Shown here: positions 55,725 to 63,673 of the stretch, one piece after another
Layout of the letters: each line of letters opens with the position of its first letter
Numbering within the stretch: position 1 is the first letter of the stretch
Source of the DNA: JARRNE01 sp963824085
Lineage (GTDB): Bacteria; Pseudomonadota; Gammaproteobacteria; Chromatiales; Chromatiaceae
DNA length: 64,000 bases
Direction of reading: 5' to 3'
Assembly (NCBI GenBank): GCA_963824085.1
Contig: CAWGNT010000010.1
Location: 1 to 64,000 of the forward strand
Program-made: the position numbers and the translations under genes
The notes under the pieces: model-generated
Told to the model about the DNA's origin: nothing
The model's input: only the letters and a program-made list of their open reading frames with translations
Databases searched by the model: none

Positions 55725-57827
55725 GCTAGCCCAAGTTTAACAGGTTGGTTGTCAATCCTTTCCGAGTCAGCCACTTGCAGGGGCCGACATTGGCGAGTGG
55801 CACTACAAACGTGCCATTCTTGGAATGTGGGGTGGCTCAGACGATCATCTTGCTGACACCTCCCGGGCTGGGATTGACGCCGAGGGCCTGGTAGATCTGA
55901 CGCTGGCCCGGCTCGGCCTGGGTGGCCTTGCGCACGTGCAAGGCGCGCCCGTCCGGACGGCGGAAGGTCGCGGTGACGCGCACTTGGCCGTTAAGCGTCT
56001 CGCGCAGGCTCACCCAGCTGTCGTTCATGCCCTGCTCATGCAGGCGCCGACGGATCAGCTGGACGAACTGATACGCCAGGACAGTGAGAAAGAGGTGGCC
56101 GTCAGCGCGTTCTTCTTTGTGATGGAAGATCGGGCGCAGGCCCAACTCCGACTTGAAGGAGCGAAACACGGCCTCGAGGTCGGTGAGCATCATGTAGGTC
56201 CGCCACAGCTGCTCGGCGTCCCAGCTCAGCTCGTTGGTGCGCAGGCAATAGACGCCGGGATGGGTGTCGCGGCTGCCGTCGAGCGGGCGACGCTCCCAAC
56301 GGATCGCTTGCGCCTTCTCGCCACTGGCATCCGGGACGATCTCGATGTGATAGTGCTGCCCGGCGCCATGGCTCTTGGCCTTCAGGCGGCCGATGCGCTC
56401 CCAGAGCTTATCGATCTTCTTGGTCGTGCGGGGACGACTGAGCCCATCGGCCAAGGCTTGCAGCCCGGCCTCGAAGCGCTCGGCAAAGCGCGCGGCGATG
56501 CCCTCTTCCTTACGCGCGCGCTGCTCGGAGTAACAGTACAGACGCACTTCCTCGCCCTCGCTGTCCTCCACCTGTTGCACCGAGACACGCTCGCCGCCCG
56601 CGGTGAGCAGATCGCTTGCTTGGGCCGGATCGAACTGGCGGTGGCGCTCGCGGCTGACGACTAGATAGCGGTAGCCGCGCGCGCGCAGCCAGGCCACGTT
56701 CTCTGCCGTGGCGATCCCACGGTCCATGACGACCAAGGCCCCGAGCCGGGCGCCCAAGCCCTGGAGCATCGCCTCCAGCGTGGTGCCTTCGACCACGTTG
56801 CCGTCAAAGACCTGCGAGCGGCGCACGAAGCCGCTGCCATCCAAGACCAGGCCCAGGGTGAGCAGCGGACAGTCGCGGCGCTTCTCCTTGGAGTGGCCGC
56901 GTTTGGCCTTGGGGTTGATGGGCGCTTCACCCTCGAAATAGGTGTTGGTCAGGTCGTAGAGGGTGACCGTCCAATCGAGCCCGAACAGCTCGCTCACGCG
57001 CGCGAACAGCGCCTCTTCAATCGCCTCACGGTGGCGCATCAGCGCGTCGCTGGCGCGATAGAGCTGCATCAGGCTCATGGCCTCGAAGTCGACGTCCAGC
57101 AGCTCACCCAAGCCGCTGCGCTCGCACAGCCAGCGCTGGGTGGCCAGCTCCGAGGCCGGCGCGGCCATGCGCCCGAGGATGACGCCCAGCACCGCCGCGC
57201 GCTGCGGCCCGGTCAGCCCCAGCCCCTCGAGCAAGGCAATGAAGTCGACTTGGGCCATCGCCCACAGCCCCACCGCCTCGACCCCCACCGTGCGCGGGCG
57301 CGCCAGCGTCAGGGAGTCGAGCGCAACGCTGTGCACCTCCACGGGCGCAACGCCATCGGGGGGTGCCGGCGCTGGTGCGGCGGCGCCCTCACGCGCCAAA
57401 ATCTGCGCCGCCAGGCGCTGCGCCTCGCGCTCGAGCAACAGCGAGCCGTAGCCCAGCAGCGGTTCCTGGCCGCTCAGGATCTCCTGCAGGCGCGCGCAGA
57501 GCTTCTGCCAGTCGGCCTGCGCCACGGCGAAGTGCCGGCCCAGGTTGAGCACCGTGACTTGCCGCACCTTCCCGCCGACGCGCTGCGAGCGCACCAGCCG
57601 ATGGGTGAAGTAGCGCTCGCCGGTGGCGCTGTTGCGCGTCTGGGTGCGGCGGATGTACATGCCTCGAACCTAGACCGCCCGCCACCGGATGGCAATAGGC
57701 CCTAATGAATGTTATGGCACTACTTTGGCCGCCCGCCGCACCGTGCACACAGGAATCAGCCGCTTATCGGCCAGCGCAGGCTCAAAACGGCCCCATATCA
57801 ACGGGGCCATGTTAAACCTGGGCTAAC
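55725..57827 (-). mobile_element. IS1634-type insertion sequence
   Basis: A 2.1-kb element with terminal inverted repeats GCTAGCCCAAGTTTAACA (55725-55742) and, read inward, GTTAGCCCAGGTTTAACA (57827-57810), 16 of 18 matching. No clear target duplication. Its right terminal repeat overlaps the first base block of attC-1. Confidence 0.85.
55837..57660 (-). CDS. IS1634-family transposase
   Basis: A 607-residue DDE transposase: start MYIRRTQTRNSATGERYFTH, LVRSQRVGGKVRQVTVLNLG, then the catalytic strands LDWTVTLYDLTNTYFEGEAP, LGALVVMDRGIATAENVAWL and YMMLTDLEAVFRSFKSELGL (third acidic residue). C-terminus HLFLTVLAYQFVQLIRRRLH and GVNPSPGGVSKMIV. Full length without lesions. Confidence 0.93.
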   Translation of the reverse strand: MYIRRTQTRNSATGERYFTHRLVRSQRVGGKVRQVTVLNLGRHFAVAQADWQKLCARLQEILSGQEPLLGYGSLLLEREAQRLAAQILAREGAAAPAPAPPDGVAPVEVHSVALDSLTLARPRTVGVEAVGLWAMAQVDFIALLEGLGLTGPQRAAVLGVILGRMAAPASELATQRWLCERSGLGELLDVDFEAMSLMQLYRASDALMRHREAIEEALFARVSELFGLDWTVTLYDLTNTYFEGEAPINPKAKRGHSKEKRRDCPLLTLGLVLDGSGFVRRSQVFDGNVVEGTTLEAMLQGLGARLGALVVMDRGIATAENVAWLRARGYRYLVVSRERHRQFDPAQASDLLTAGGERVSVQQVEDSEGEEVRLYCYSEQRARKEEGIAARFAERFEAGLQALADGLSRPRTTKKIDKLWERIGRLKAKSHGAGQHYHIEIVPDASGEKAQAIRWERRPLDGSRDTHPGVYCLRTNELSWDAEQLWRTYMMLTDLEAVFRSFKSELGLRPIFHHKEERADGHLFLTVLAYQFVQLIRRRLHEQGMNDSWVSLRETLNGQVRVTATFRRPDGRALHVRKATQAEPGQRQIYQALGVNPSPGGVSKMIV

Positions 57828-57895
57828 ATACGGCTACACCCGACCGCCCAAAGCGCGGCAGCGCTTTGGGCGGTCGGGTGAGCCAAACGTTAGAG
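57821..57895 (+). other. attC-1
   Basis: R'' GGCTAAC (57821-57827), R' GTTAGAG (57889-57895). The stem pairs GGCT-A-CACCCGACCGCCC with GGGCGGTCGGGTG-A-GCC, continuing into AAAGCGC/GCGCTTT, with one bulged A. R'' coincides with the end of the IS1634 terminal repeat. Confidence 0.8.
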
Positions 57896-57905
57896 CGCAC
57901 CGCAA

Positions 57906-58589
57906 ATGAACGAACTCGCAATCGCCGTAGCGGTAATCCTGTTCCCAGGCCTGATTACCGCTGTAATCTGCGACAAGATCACGGTTCACTCGCCGCGATG
58001 GGGTTCGTTCAAGTACAGCGTGTACTCGTTTATATTTGGAGTGTCTTGCTATGTCACGTTACAAGGGCTTGCCTACTTGTGGAGCTGGGTTGCCGGCTAC
58101 TTCTTTCCGGCCCTTTCATTGGTATCACCGACCCTGAACGTCTGGACAATTGTGACAACGCAAAGAATCGCTATTGACCCTTCAGAAGTGTTTTGGGCAA
58201 CCGTGTTATCACCCGCTGTCGCCGCCATGGCTGCATTCACACGTAAATCACAAACTTGTCAACAGAGCTGCACAAAAGTTGCGGGTATCTAGTAAGTACG
58301 GTGATGAGAATCTATTTTCATTTTTTTTCTCAATGCCCAAGATATCGACTGGATATATGTGCGCGACATTCCGAGCAAGCTGACATACCAAGGTCGCGTC
58401 GTCTCGTTTTCCGAGGCAGATGACATGCAAGAGCTTGTTCTATCAGAGGTCACCGTCTTCGCATACGAGACATCTGACGAACTCTACTCAATTCCGCTCT
58501 TGTATCTGTCGAAGGCGCGAGGGTCGTTTATCATTGAAGCAGTTCCACCGCAACTACTGGAGGTACAGGATGGACAAGAAGCCAATTAA
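57906..58589 (+). pseudogene. DUF6338-like membrane protein, frameshifted (cassette gene)
   Basis: From ATG 57906 the frame gives LAIAVAVILFPGLITAVICD, FGVSCYVTLQGLAYLWSWVA and FWATVLSPAVAAMAAFTRKS, two to three membrane helices as in DUF6338 proteins. Near 58243 the protein continues in another frame (HKLVNRAAQKLRVSSKYGDE) and near the T8 run at 58320 in a third (AQDIDWIYVRDIPSKLTYQG, EADDMQELVLSEVTVFAYET), which is the family's cytosolic small beta domain. Two indels, one in a homopolymer, break the gene. The final part overlaps the start of the next small gene. Confidence 0.6.
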
Positions 58590-58710
58590 CGAAGGGCTTA
58601 CTCGCGGAGAAGTAAAGGGTGGTATTCAGAAGGGGAATACGAAGCCGACTCCGACCCAAAACGTTAAGCCTTCTGCGCCGCCTCCACCGCCCACGCCAAA
58701 GAAGAAGTGA
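58570..58710 (+). CDS. Small proline-rich cassette protein
   Basis: Forty-six residues: MDKKPINEGLTRGEVKGGIQ, then KGNTKPTPTQNVKPSAPPPP and PTPKKK. Low complexity, basic and proline-rich. GGAGG lies eight bases before the ATG, and the gene overlaps the end of the DUF6338-like gene, so the two form a pair within one cassette; short Pro-rich partners are a recurrent companion of such genes. The function is unknown. It ends nine bases before R'' of attC-2. Confidence 0.7.
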   Translation: MDKKPINEGLTRGEVKGGIQKGNTKPTPTQNVKPSAPPPPPTPKKK

Positions 58711-58718
58711 AACGTGCG

Positions 58719-58790
58719 CTCTAACCACGCGTTTCAGCCGACGGTTCTCGCGCTGCGCGCTCGGTCCGCGGCTGAACGCGGCCGTTATGA
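58719..58790 (+). other. attC-2
   Basis: R'' CTCTAAC (58719-58725), R' GTTATGA (58784-58790). Stem CGCGTT-T-CAGCCG pairs with CGGCTG-AACGCG, leaving one extra-helical T. Confidence 0.85.
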
Positions 58791-58800
58791 AACGGGTCGA

Positions 58801-58882
58801 GGGGTCAGGTCTTGCTGTTTGCATGCGCTGAGCTAGGCTCGTAGGCATGGCAAGGCCGCTTCGTTTGGAATTCGCCGGGGGA
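58801..58882 (+). pseudogene. Remnant of a first REP-associated transposase unit
   Basis: GAGGGGTCAGGTCTTGC resembles the half-REP sequences beside RAYT genes, and 40 bases on an ATG (58847) opens MARPLRLEFAGG, the usual start of a different RAYT family. The frame is cut after 12 codons by the terminal repeat of the unit at 58883. Confidence 0.55.
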
Positions 58883-59675
58883 AAAAGGGGCCAGGCTCAA
58901 TTTCTGCTAGACTTGCAGCATGCCCCGCCGCCCACGCATCCATATCGACGGACTTCCACTTCACATCGTCCAGCGCGGGCACAATCGGGGGACGTGCTTC
59001 TTCGACGACCAAGACCGGCTCGCGTATCTTGGTTGGCTGCGCGAAGCGCTAGAGCGCGAACGCTGTTCGCTGCATGCCTACGTCCTGATGACAAATCACT
59101 TTCATCTGCTGCTCACGCCGGAACAAGCCGACCGTGTGCCGCAGGTGCTGATCTCGGTAGGCCGCCGCTATGTGCAGTACATCAACCACACCTACGGGCG
59201 CACTGGCACCCTTTGGGACGGTCGCTACAAATCCTCGTTGGTACAGGCCGAAACCTATCTGCTGCTCTGCCAGCGCTACATCGAGCTGAACCCGATCCGC
59301 GCGGGAATGGCCGCCGATCCCGTCGACTACCGCTGGTCCAGTTACCGCACCAATGCCCTCGGCGCGTCGAACGCGCTGCTGTCGCCACACCCGCTTTACC
59401 TCGCCCTCGGCGCAGATGACGACGCGCGCCGCGCTGCCTATCGGGGACTGTTCGGTGGGGCGCTCGACGAGAAACCACTCACCGCCTTGCGGCTGGCCCT
59501 CAATCAGGATCAGCCGATCGGCAATAATCGATTCTATCGGGAAATCGAGGCCATGACCGGCCAGCGCCGGGAGCTCCGCCGACGCGGCAGACCACGCAAA
59601 CGGGACGAAGAGGCACCAGCAGGCGATGCAGGACAGGGCGAATTGCCACTATAATAATTGAGCCTGGCCCCTTTT
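58883..59675 (+). mobile_element. RAYT unit with 20-bp inverted repeats
   Basis: A 793-bp unit bounded by AAAAGGGGCCAGGCTCAATT (58883-58902) and its exact complement AATTGAGCCTGGCCCCTTTT (59656-59675). One gene inside. Confidence 0.8.
58920..59654 (+). CDS. REP-associated tyrosine transposase (RAYT)
   Basis: A 244-residue Y1 transposase of the RAYT class: MPRRPRIHIDGLPLHIVQRG, the HUH-type motif VLMTNHFHLLLTPE, YINHTYGRTGTLWDGRYKSS, and the helix with the catalytic Tyr, YLLLCQRYIELNPIRAGMAA, followed by YRWSSYRTNALG. The C-terminus is basic (RRRGRPRKRDEEA). Intact. RAYTs mobilise REP hairpins; here the gene sits between exact inverted repeats within the cassette array. Confidence 0.92.
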   Translation: MPRRPRIHIDGLPLHIVQRGHNRGTCFFDDQDRLAYLGWLREALERERCSLHAYVLMTNHFHLLLTPEQADRVPQVLISVGRRYVQYINHTYGRTGTLWDGRYKSSLVQAETYLLLCQRYIELNPIRAGMAADPVDYRWSSYRTNALGASNALLSPHPLYLALGADDDARRAAYRGLFGGALDEKPLTALRLALNQDQPIGNNRFYREIEAMTGQRRELRRRGRPRKRDEEAPAGDAGQGELPL

Positions 59676-60253
59676 GCGATAATGGGGCCGTACATAAAAG
59701 CGTGCCAAGTGCACTATTTCCGAAATACATCTACATATCGGACAGCATTATTCTCAGCGCTCCGCTAACGTCTACTAAAATGCCAAGCTATCGTGGTCTG
59801 TCCATCTTGGTAATGCGCGTTATTCAGCTTAGCCATATTTTACTATCTAAAGGATATCTGCTCCGTGGAGGTATCTCTGTCGGGTCCGTCTGGCATACCG
59901 ATTCAAATATCGTCGGAGTTGCTTACCAAGAAGCATATCAGATAGAAGGACGAACGCTGGTACCGCGTGTCGAGCTATCCCCGAAGGCAAAGGAGGTTTG
60001 GTATAAAACTGAAGGGTCAGGGACCACGATGTGCCTTGAATACAAAGATCACTTTATGGTCAATGTCCTCCATGACTATTACATCGAAGATAAATCTCAT
60101 GGCGCTACCGAACGCGCCTTTGTAAACTACACTCGCGTGATAGAAAACAACCTCAAAGCGAATCATCCCGAATCAGTTAGGTTCAAATGGTGGTGGTTCA
60201 AAGAATACCTGGAATACGAGGTTAAAAGAAACGCATTCATCATTCATGCCTAA
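59676..60253 (+). pseudogene. Cassette gene truncated at its 5' end by the RAYT unit
   Basis: An open frame enters from the RAYT boundary without a convincing start (GTG 59702 is possible) and reads SALFPKYIYISDSIILSAPL, LSHILLSKGYLLRGGISVGS, VWHTDSNIVGVAYQEAYQIE, ending YLEYEVKRNAFIIHA. The block FSDS-like D-S-I, then LRGGISVGSV and GVAYQEAYQIE resembles the second half of a degenerate class III nucleotide-cyclase-like fold found in unnamed bacterial proteins. The N-terminal part is missing, so the protein is probably inactive. The stop codon lies inside R'' of attC-3. Confidence 0.6.
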
Positions 60254-60352
60254 CAAAAAGCTCAAGGCGACGCAGTACCGCGCATCAAGCTATGAGTTGA
60301 ATTAAATCTTTTCGCAAGGCGCGGTACTGCGCTCCTTAGCTTTACGTTAGAA
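60248..60352 (+). other. attC-3
   Basis: R'' GCCTAAC (60248-60254), R' GTTAGAA (60346-60352). Stem AGTACCGCGC pairs with GCGCGGTACT, with outer AAGG/CCTT pairing and an AT-rich loop. The longest of the six (105 bp). Confidence 0.85.
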
Positions 60353-60368
60353 AGTGTTTGTGAGCACA

Positions 60369-61355
60369 ATGGGAGATCAGACGCCTAAAAAACACCATTA
60401 TGTCCCGCAGTTTATTCTGAAGAATTTCTCTGTCGGAAAGAAACGCCGTATTTACGTCTTAGACAAATTGAGGTCGTGTGTTTTTGCCGCCCATGTTCGC
60501 GATATTGGACACGAAAATTATTTTTACAGAGACGAGATATCTGAACAAGACGACTCTACCGAAGAAAAGCTTGCCTCTTTGGAGGCAAAATGCGCACCCA
60601 TCTTCGAGCAGATCATATTGCGAGAGAAGGTTGAGGATTTGACTGATTCAGAGCGGGCCTTGGTTTCCCTTTTCACTGCTGTTCAATTGACAAGGACATG
60701 GAAAACAAGGGAATTCCTATCTGAGTTTAACCGACAACTATCTGATTGGATTAAAAGCATGGGCGCTGATCCAAACCGCGACGTACAGAATTTTCGGGAG
60801 ATGTCTGACAGCGACATTAAGAGTTCTTCTATCCTTGTCCTAAATACTCTTCCTGGTGAGCTTGCACAAAACTTAATCGACAAAGAAATCGTGCTTCTAA
60901 GATCCCCCAAAGGAGAATCCTTCTATATTTCTGACAACCCTGTAACGATGCATAACAATTTTCCTAGACCAGGAAGAGGGAATTTAGGATTGTGCTTACG
61001 TGGAATTGAAGTACATTTCCCAATTTCCCCACGGCTCTGTGTCGCGTTTATGTGTTCAGATATGGTCGCTGAAATCAGAGACAAGGTTAGGGAGCATAAC
61101 ATACGCATCTCCCGAGGGACCGCGTTTCCCGTAGATCTGTCGGAGGCAGAAAGCATGATTGGTGATATTGATACTGGGGTAGCTCGGGAGCTTCGACCGG
61201 AGAATGTCGAATTTAATAATTCGCTCCAAGTAATCAACTCGTCGAGATTCGTCTATTCGAACAACAAGACGTTCACACTGGCAAGGGACATGCTTCGGAC
61301 AAACCCTGAACTCAGAGAACCAGCGGAACTTGTTGCGAATGACTACACTTTCTAA
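60369..61355 (+). CDS. DUF4238 cassette protein
   Basis: A 328-residue protein of the DUF4238 family: the N-terminal signature KKHHYVPQFILKNFSVGKKR, then IGHENYFYRDEISEQD, ERALVSLFTAVQLTRTWKTR, SFYISDNPVTMHNNFPRPGR and HFPISPRLCVAFMCSD. The family is of unknown biochemical function and occurs often in mobile and defence-like regions. The ATG at 60369 is chosen since MGDQTPKKHHYVPQ is the typical start; a GTG at 60354 lies one base after R' of attC-3. The TAA stop lies inside R'' of attC-4, so this is a complete, minimal cassette. Confidence 0.88.
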   Translation: MGDQTPKKHHYVPQFILKNFSVGKKRRIYVLDKLRSCVFAAHVRDIGHENYFYRDEISEQDDSTEEKLASLEAKCAPIFEQIILREKVEDLTDSERALVSLFTAVQLTRTWKTREFLSEFNRQLSDWIKSMGADPNRDVQNFREMSDSDIKSSSILVLNTLPGELAQNLIDKEIVLLRSPKGESFYISDNPVTMHNNFPRPGRGNLGLCLRGIEVHFPISPRLCVAFMCSDMVAEIRDKVREHNIRISRGTAFPVDLSEAESMIGDIDTGVARELRPENVEFNNSLQVINSSRFVYSNNKTFTLARDMLRTNPELREPAELVANDYTF

Positions 61356-61436
61356 CGAGTGCCTCCAGCCGACCGTCCAAAGTGCCGCTCGCTTTGCTCG
61401 CAGCACTTTGGCGCGCGGCTGAGGCTGGCGTTGGGC
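61350..61436 (+). other. attC-4
   Basis: R'' TTCTAAC (61350-61356), R' GTTGGGC (61430-61436). Stem CCTCCAGCCG pairs with CGGCTGAGG (bulge), and CAAAGTGC with GCACTTTG. Confidence 0.87.
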
Positions 61437-61460
61437 GCTTTCAAGAAGGAGAAATATCGC

Positions 61461-61781
61461 ATGAGAAAAATCATCTTGGTCGCATGCGCGGCGCTACTTG
61501 CGTCGGTTTGTCAAGCCAATCCTGTCTGCGAGGTAAATCGCGCAAAAGCTAAAGAAGACTTAAAACAAGAACTTCTTGGGCGGTATGGAAATAGCTATTC
61601 GACCGTAAAAATGTTACTTGATGCAGGAATGAGGGATTACGACACCTTGTGTCAATTACCGGAGAATTCCGTAAATAATGGAATACTAATGGATCTGAAG
61701 GCTCGCTATTATCCAAGCTTCTCGACGATCCTGATGCTCTATAAGGCCAATAAGAAATCATATGACGAGCTAAACAATTGA
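61461..61781 (+). CDS. Secreted hypothetical cassette protein
   Basis: A 106-residue protein with a signal peptide (IILVACAALLASVCQA, cut before NPVCE). The mature part has two similar helical segments, LLGRYGNSYSTVKMLLDAGM and DLKARYYPSFSTILMLYKAN, each ending Y-(D/D)-x-L; this looks like an internal repeat of about 45 residues. Two cysteines (VCEV, LCQL) could form a disulfide. AGAAGGAG lies eight bases upstream of the ATG. No family recognised. Confidence 0.8.
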   Translation: MRKIILVACAALLASVCQANPVCEVNRAKAKEDLKQELLGRYGNSYSTVKMLLDAGMRDYDTLCQLPENSVNNGILMDLKARYYPSFSTILMLYKANKKSYDELNN

Positions 61782-61799
61782 GTCAGGTCATTAATAATC

Positions 61800-61887
61800 A
61801 CCCAACAAACCCATCAACTCGGACCGCAAAAAGCGCCGCTCCTATCGTCGCTCTGCTTTTTGCATCCGGTTATGGGCGACGTTATGT
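61800..61887 (+). other. attC-5
   Basis: R'' ACCCAAC (61800-61806), R' GTTATGT (61881-61887). Stem GCAAAAAGC pairs with GCTTTTTGC. The sequence is closely similar to attC-6 (both contain CGCCGCTCCT, then TCGTCGCTCT), so these two belong to one attC lineage. Confidence 0.88.
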
Positions 61888-62210
61888 TTTGATAGACGCC
61901 GAGGCAAAGCATCTGAAATGAATACGGTGGTATTGCTTGGTACTGCGCATACGATACAACGCGGGGAGAATGAACCGACAGCGTTCAGAGCCATACTGAT
62001 CGAAGAATGCAATAAGCACAAGATAAGAGCAATAGCAGAAGAAATAGAAAAGGGCGTTGATACCGTTGCGTCTATCCTCGCAGCCGATCTCCATATTGGA
62101 CACTTGTACGCTGACCCCGATTACAATGAAAGAGTCGAAAGGGGTATAGAAACCGATTGTCGTCTTGATATCGTGCGTGAATATGGGGATCGATACCCAG
62201 AAATAAGAAT

Positions 62211-63310
62211 GGCTCTTATTGGATTCCAGGTTGCTCAGTAAGAAAGAGTTGAAGCAAGGAATCCATGAGCCTTTTGCCTCGCCGTCTCGCGTTGTGCACG
62301 AACTCGAAGAATCCAAGATACTCGGGCAGTGATTCCTGAGAGATGCCACGATGCGGCCTTAGCCAGGAACGCAGCAAGGACCAAAATCCTTCCATGCTGT
62401 TCACATGCACCTCATGGAACCCATCGCCGTCGTCGTCGCGAGCGTATTCGCCGTGGCTGTGACAGACGGTTTGATGCCTGTAGCCCCACTCCGGCAAACG
62501 ATTATAGATGTCATATTCATCGGTGTAGACCAAGGTCCCGGGTGCAATCGTCGATTGAACCAGCGGCATGATGGTTTTCTGCTGGACGTTTGCCAGCATC
62601 CGAATCACAACCTGTCCACCGCGCTGAATCATCCCGAAGATGGGCGGTTTCTCTTTCGCCAACGTACCGCGCCCACGCGCCCCTTTCAGGCGGTTGCGCC
62701 GCCCCTTACGCCGTTTTTTTTTACTGCCGCGGGGTGTCCCTTGTGCCCAGCAACCACATAGACCTCGTCACATTCGACCTCCTCAGCGAGTTTCCCCTCC
62801 GGCTTGCGGGCGACTACCCCTTGGCGTAGTTGGTGTGTCATGCGTTGAGCATCGCTCGGATTCAAATCCAGCTCGTGCGCGATCTGACGGTTGGAGAGGT
62901 TCAACCCCATGAAATACAGGCAGAGAATCCAAACGTGCAGTGGCTGATGATGCCCTTCGAAGATCGTGCCTGTGAGGTCATCGAAATACCGGTCACAGGT
63001 TCGACACCGATAGCGCTGACGCTCCGCCTGGGTTTCATCCCGGCCATTCTTAGCCACCGTATCGGCTCCACAATGCACACACCGCACACCCTCGGGCCAG
63101 CGCATCTCACGAACGGTCTCAAAACACTTGGCATCGTCTACGATTGCCCGGATGTTCAGTACCTTATGAACCTCTTTACCCTGCTGTTTCATTCCCGGAC
63201 CTCCTGGGCGATATTTCCCAAGAGACCCTACAGAAAATGATCCTCGATGTCTAGTGGAAGCATCCAGAATATTCACATTCTTGCGACCAACCTGGAATCC
63301 ACTAAGAGCC
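62211..63310 (-). mobile_element. IS1595-family insertion sequence
   Basis: A 1100-bp element with terminal repeats GGCTCTTATTGGATTCCAGG (62211-62230) and, read inward from the right, GGCTCTTAGTGGATTCCAGG. It is flanked by an exact 8-bp direct duplication ATAAGAAT (62203-62210 and 63311-63318). Confidence 0.95.
62216..63192 (-). pseudogene. IS1595-type transposase with a -1 frame break at an A9 run
   Basis: From ATG 63190-63192 the frame gives the zinc-binding N-terminus CVHCGADTVAKNGRDETQAE, YRCRTCDRYFDDLTGTIFEG, the helix-turn-helix LNLSNRQIAHELDLNPSDAQ and the first catalytic Asp in VECDEVYVVAGHKGHPAAVK. The reading then runs into nine A (forward T9 at 62714-62722) and stops after GVRGGATA. 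In the -1 frame it continues as LAKEKPPIFGMIQRGGQVVI, TDEYDIYNRL (second Asp) and HVNSMEGFWSLLRSWLRPHR (Glu). A -1 slip on the A run would give a full-length ~325-residue enzyme, so it is either broken or expressed by frameshifting or transcript slippage. Confidence 0.85.
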
Positions 63311-63577
63311 ATAAGAATTTGGCCGAGGGAACCGAGTCAGGACAATCTACCGGCCGAAGTTTGGATCGAATATGAAAGAAGGACTGCCGAGTCATACAGA
63401 ATTCGGGAGCAAGTGTGGCTTGAAAAGATATCCGGTCACGATACATGGCCTCTTTTGTTCATTTGTGGTGCTAATCATTTTCGCGAGTTTTCTAAGCTAT
63501 TGGCGGCTTCGGGATGTCATGTAACTGAGTCCCATCAAGATTGGGCGCCAATAAATGAATAGAAATGGGAAACAGAA

Positions 63578-63666
63578 ACATAACAAGGCAAATGCACTCG
63601 GACAGCAAAAAATCGCCGCTCCTTCGTCGCTCTATTTTTTGCTTCCGGTGATGTGAGGCGTTATGC
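63578..63666 (+). other. attC-6
   Basis: R'' ACATAAC (63578-63584), R' GTTATGC (63660-63666). Stem GCAAAAAAT pairs with ATTTTTTGC around CGCCGCTCCTTCGTCGCTCT. Close relative of attC-5. Confidence 0.88.
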
Positions 63667-63673
63667 CTAAAAA

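Larger units (their letters stand above)
61918..63562 (+). pseudogene. Cassette gene split by the IS1595 element
   Basis: The 5' part (61918-62210) reads MNTVVLLGTAHTIQRGENEP, CNKHKIRAIAEEIEKGVDTV, ERGIETDCRLDIVREYGDRY. The 3' part (63319-63562) reads WPREPSQDNLPAEVWIEYER, EKISGHDTWPLLFICGANHF, SGCHVTESHQDWAPINE. Removing the IS and one copy of the 8-bp duplication joins them as YPEIRIWPREP in one frame of 178 residues. The TAH, AEE and GANHF motifs recall TraB/GumN-like or nucleotidase-like proteins, but I cannot place it. Otherwise undamaged. Confidence 0.85.

Noticed and set aside
55725..57827. Direct target duplication of IS1634
   Set aside because: The flanking bases on the two sides do not match at any length from four to eight.
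57821..63666. CRISPR array
   Set aside because: The repeated hairpins are 75-105 bp, differ in their stems, are spaced by genes and end in GTTRRRY boxes; they fit attC sites and not CRISPR repeats.
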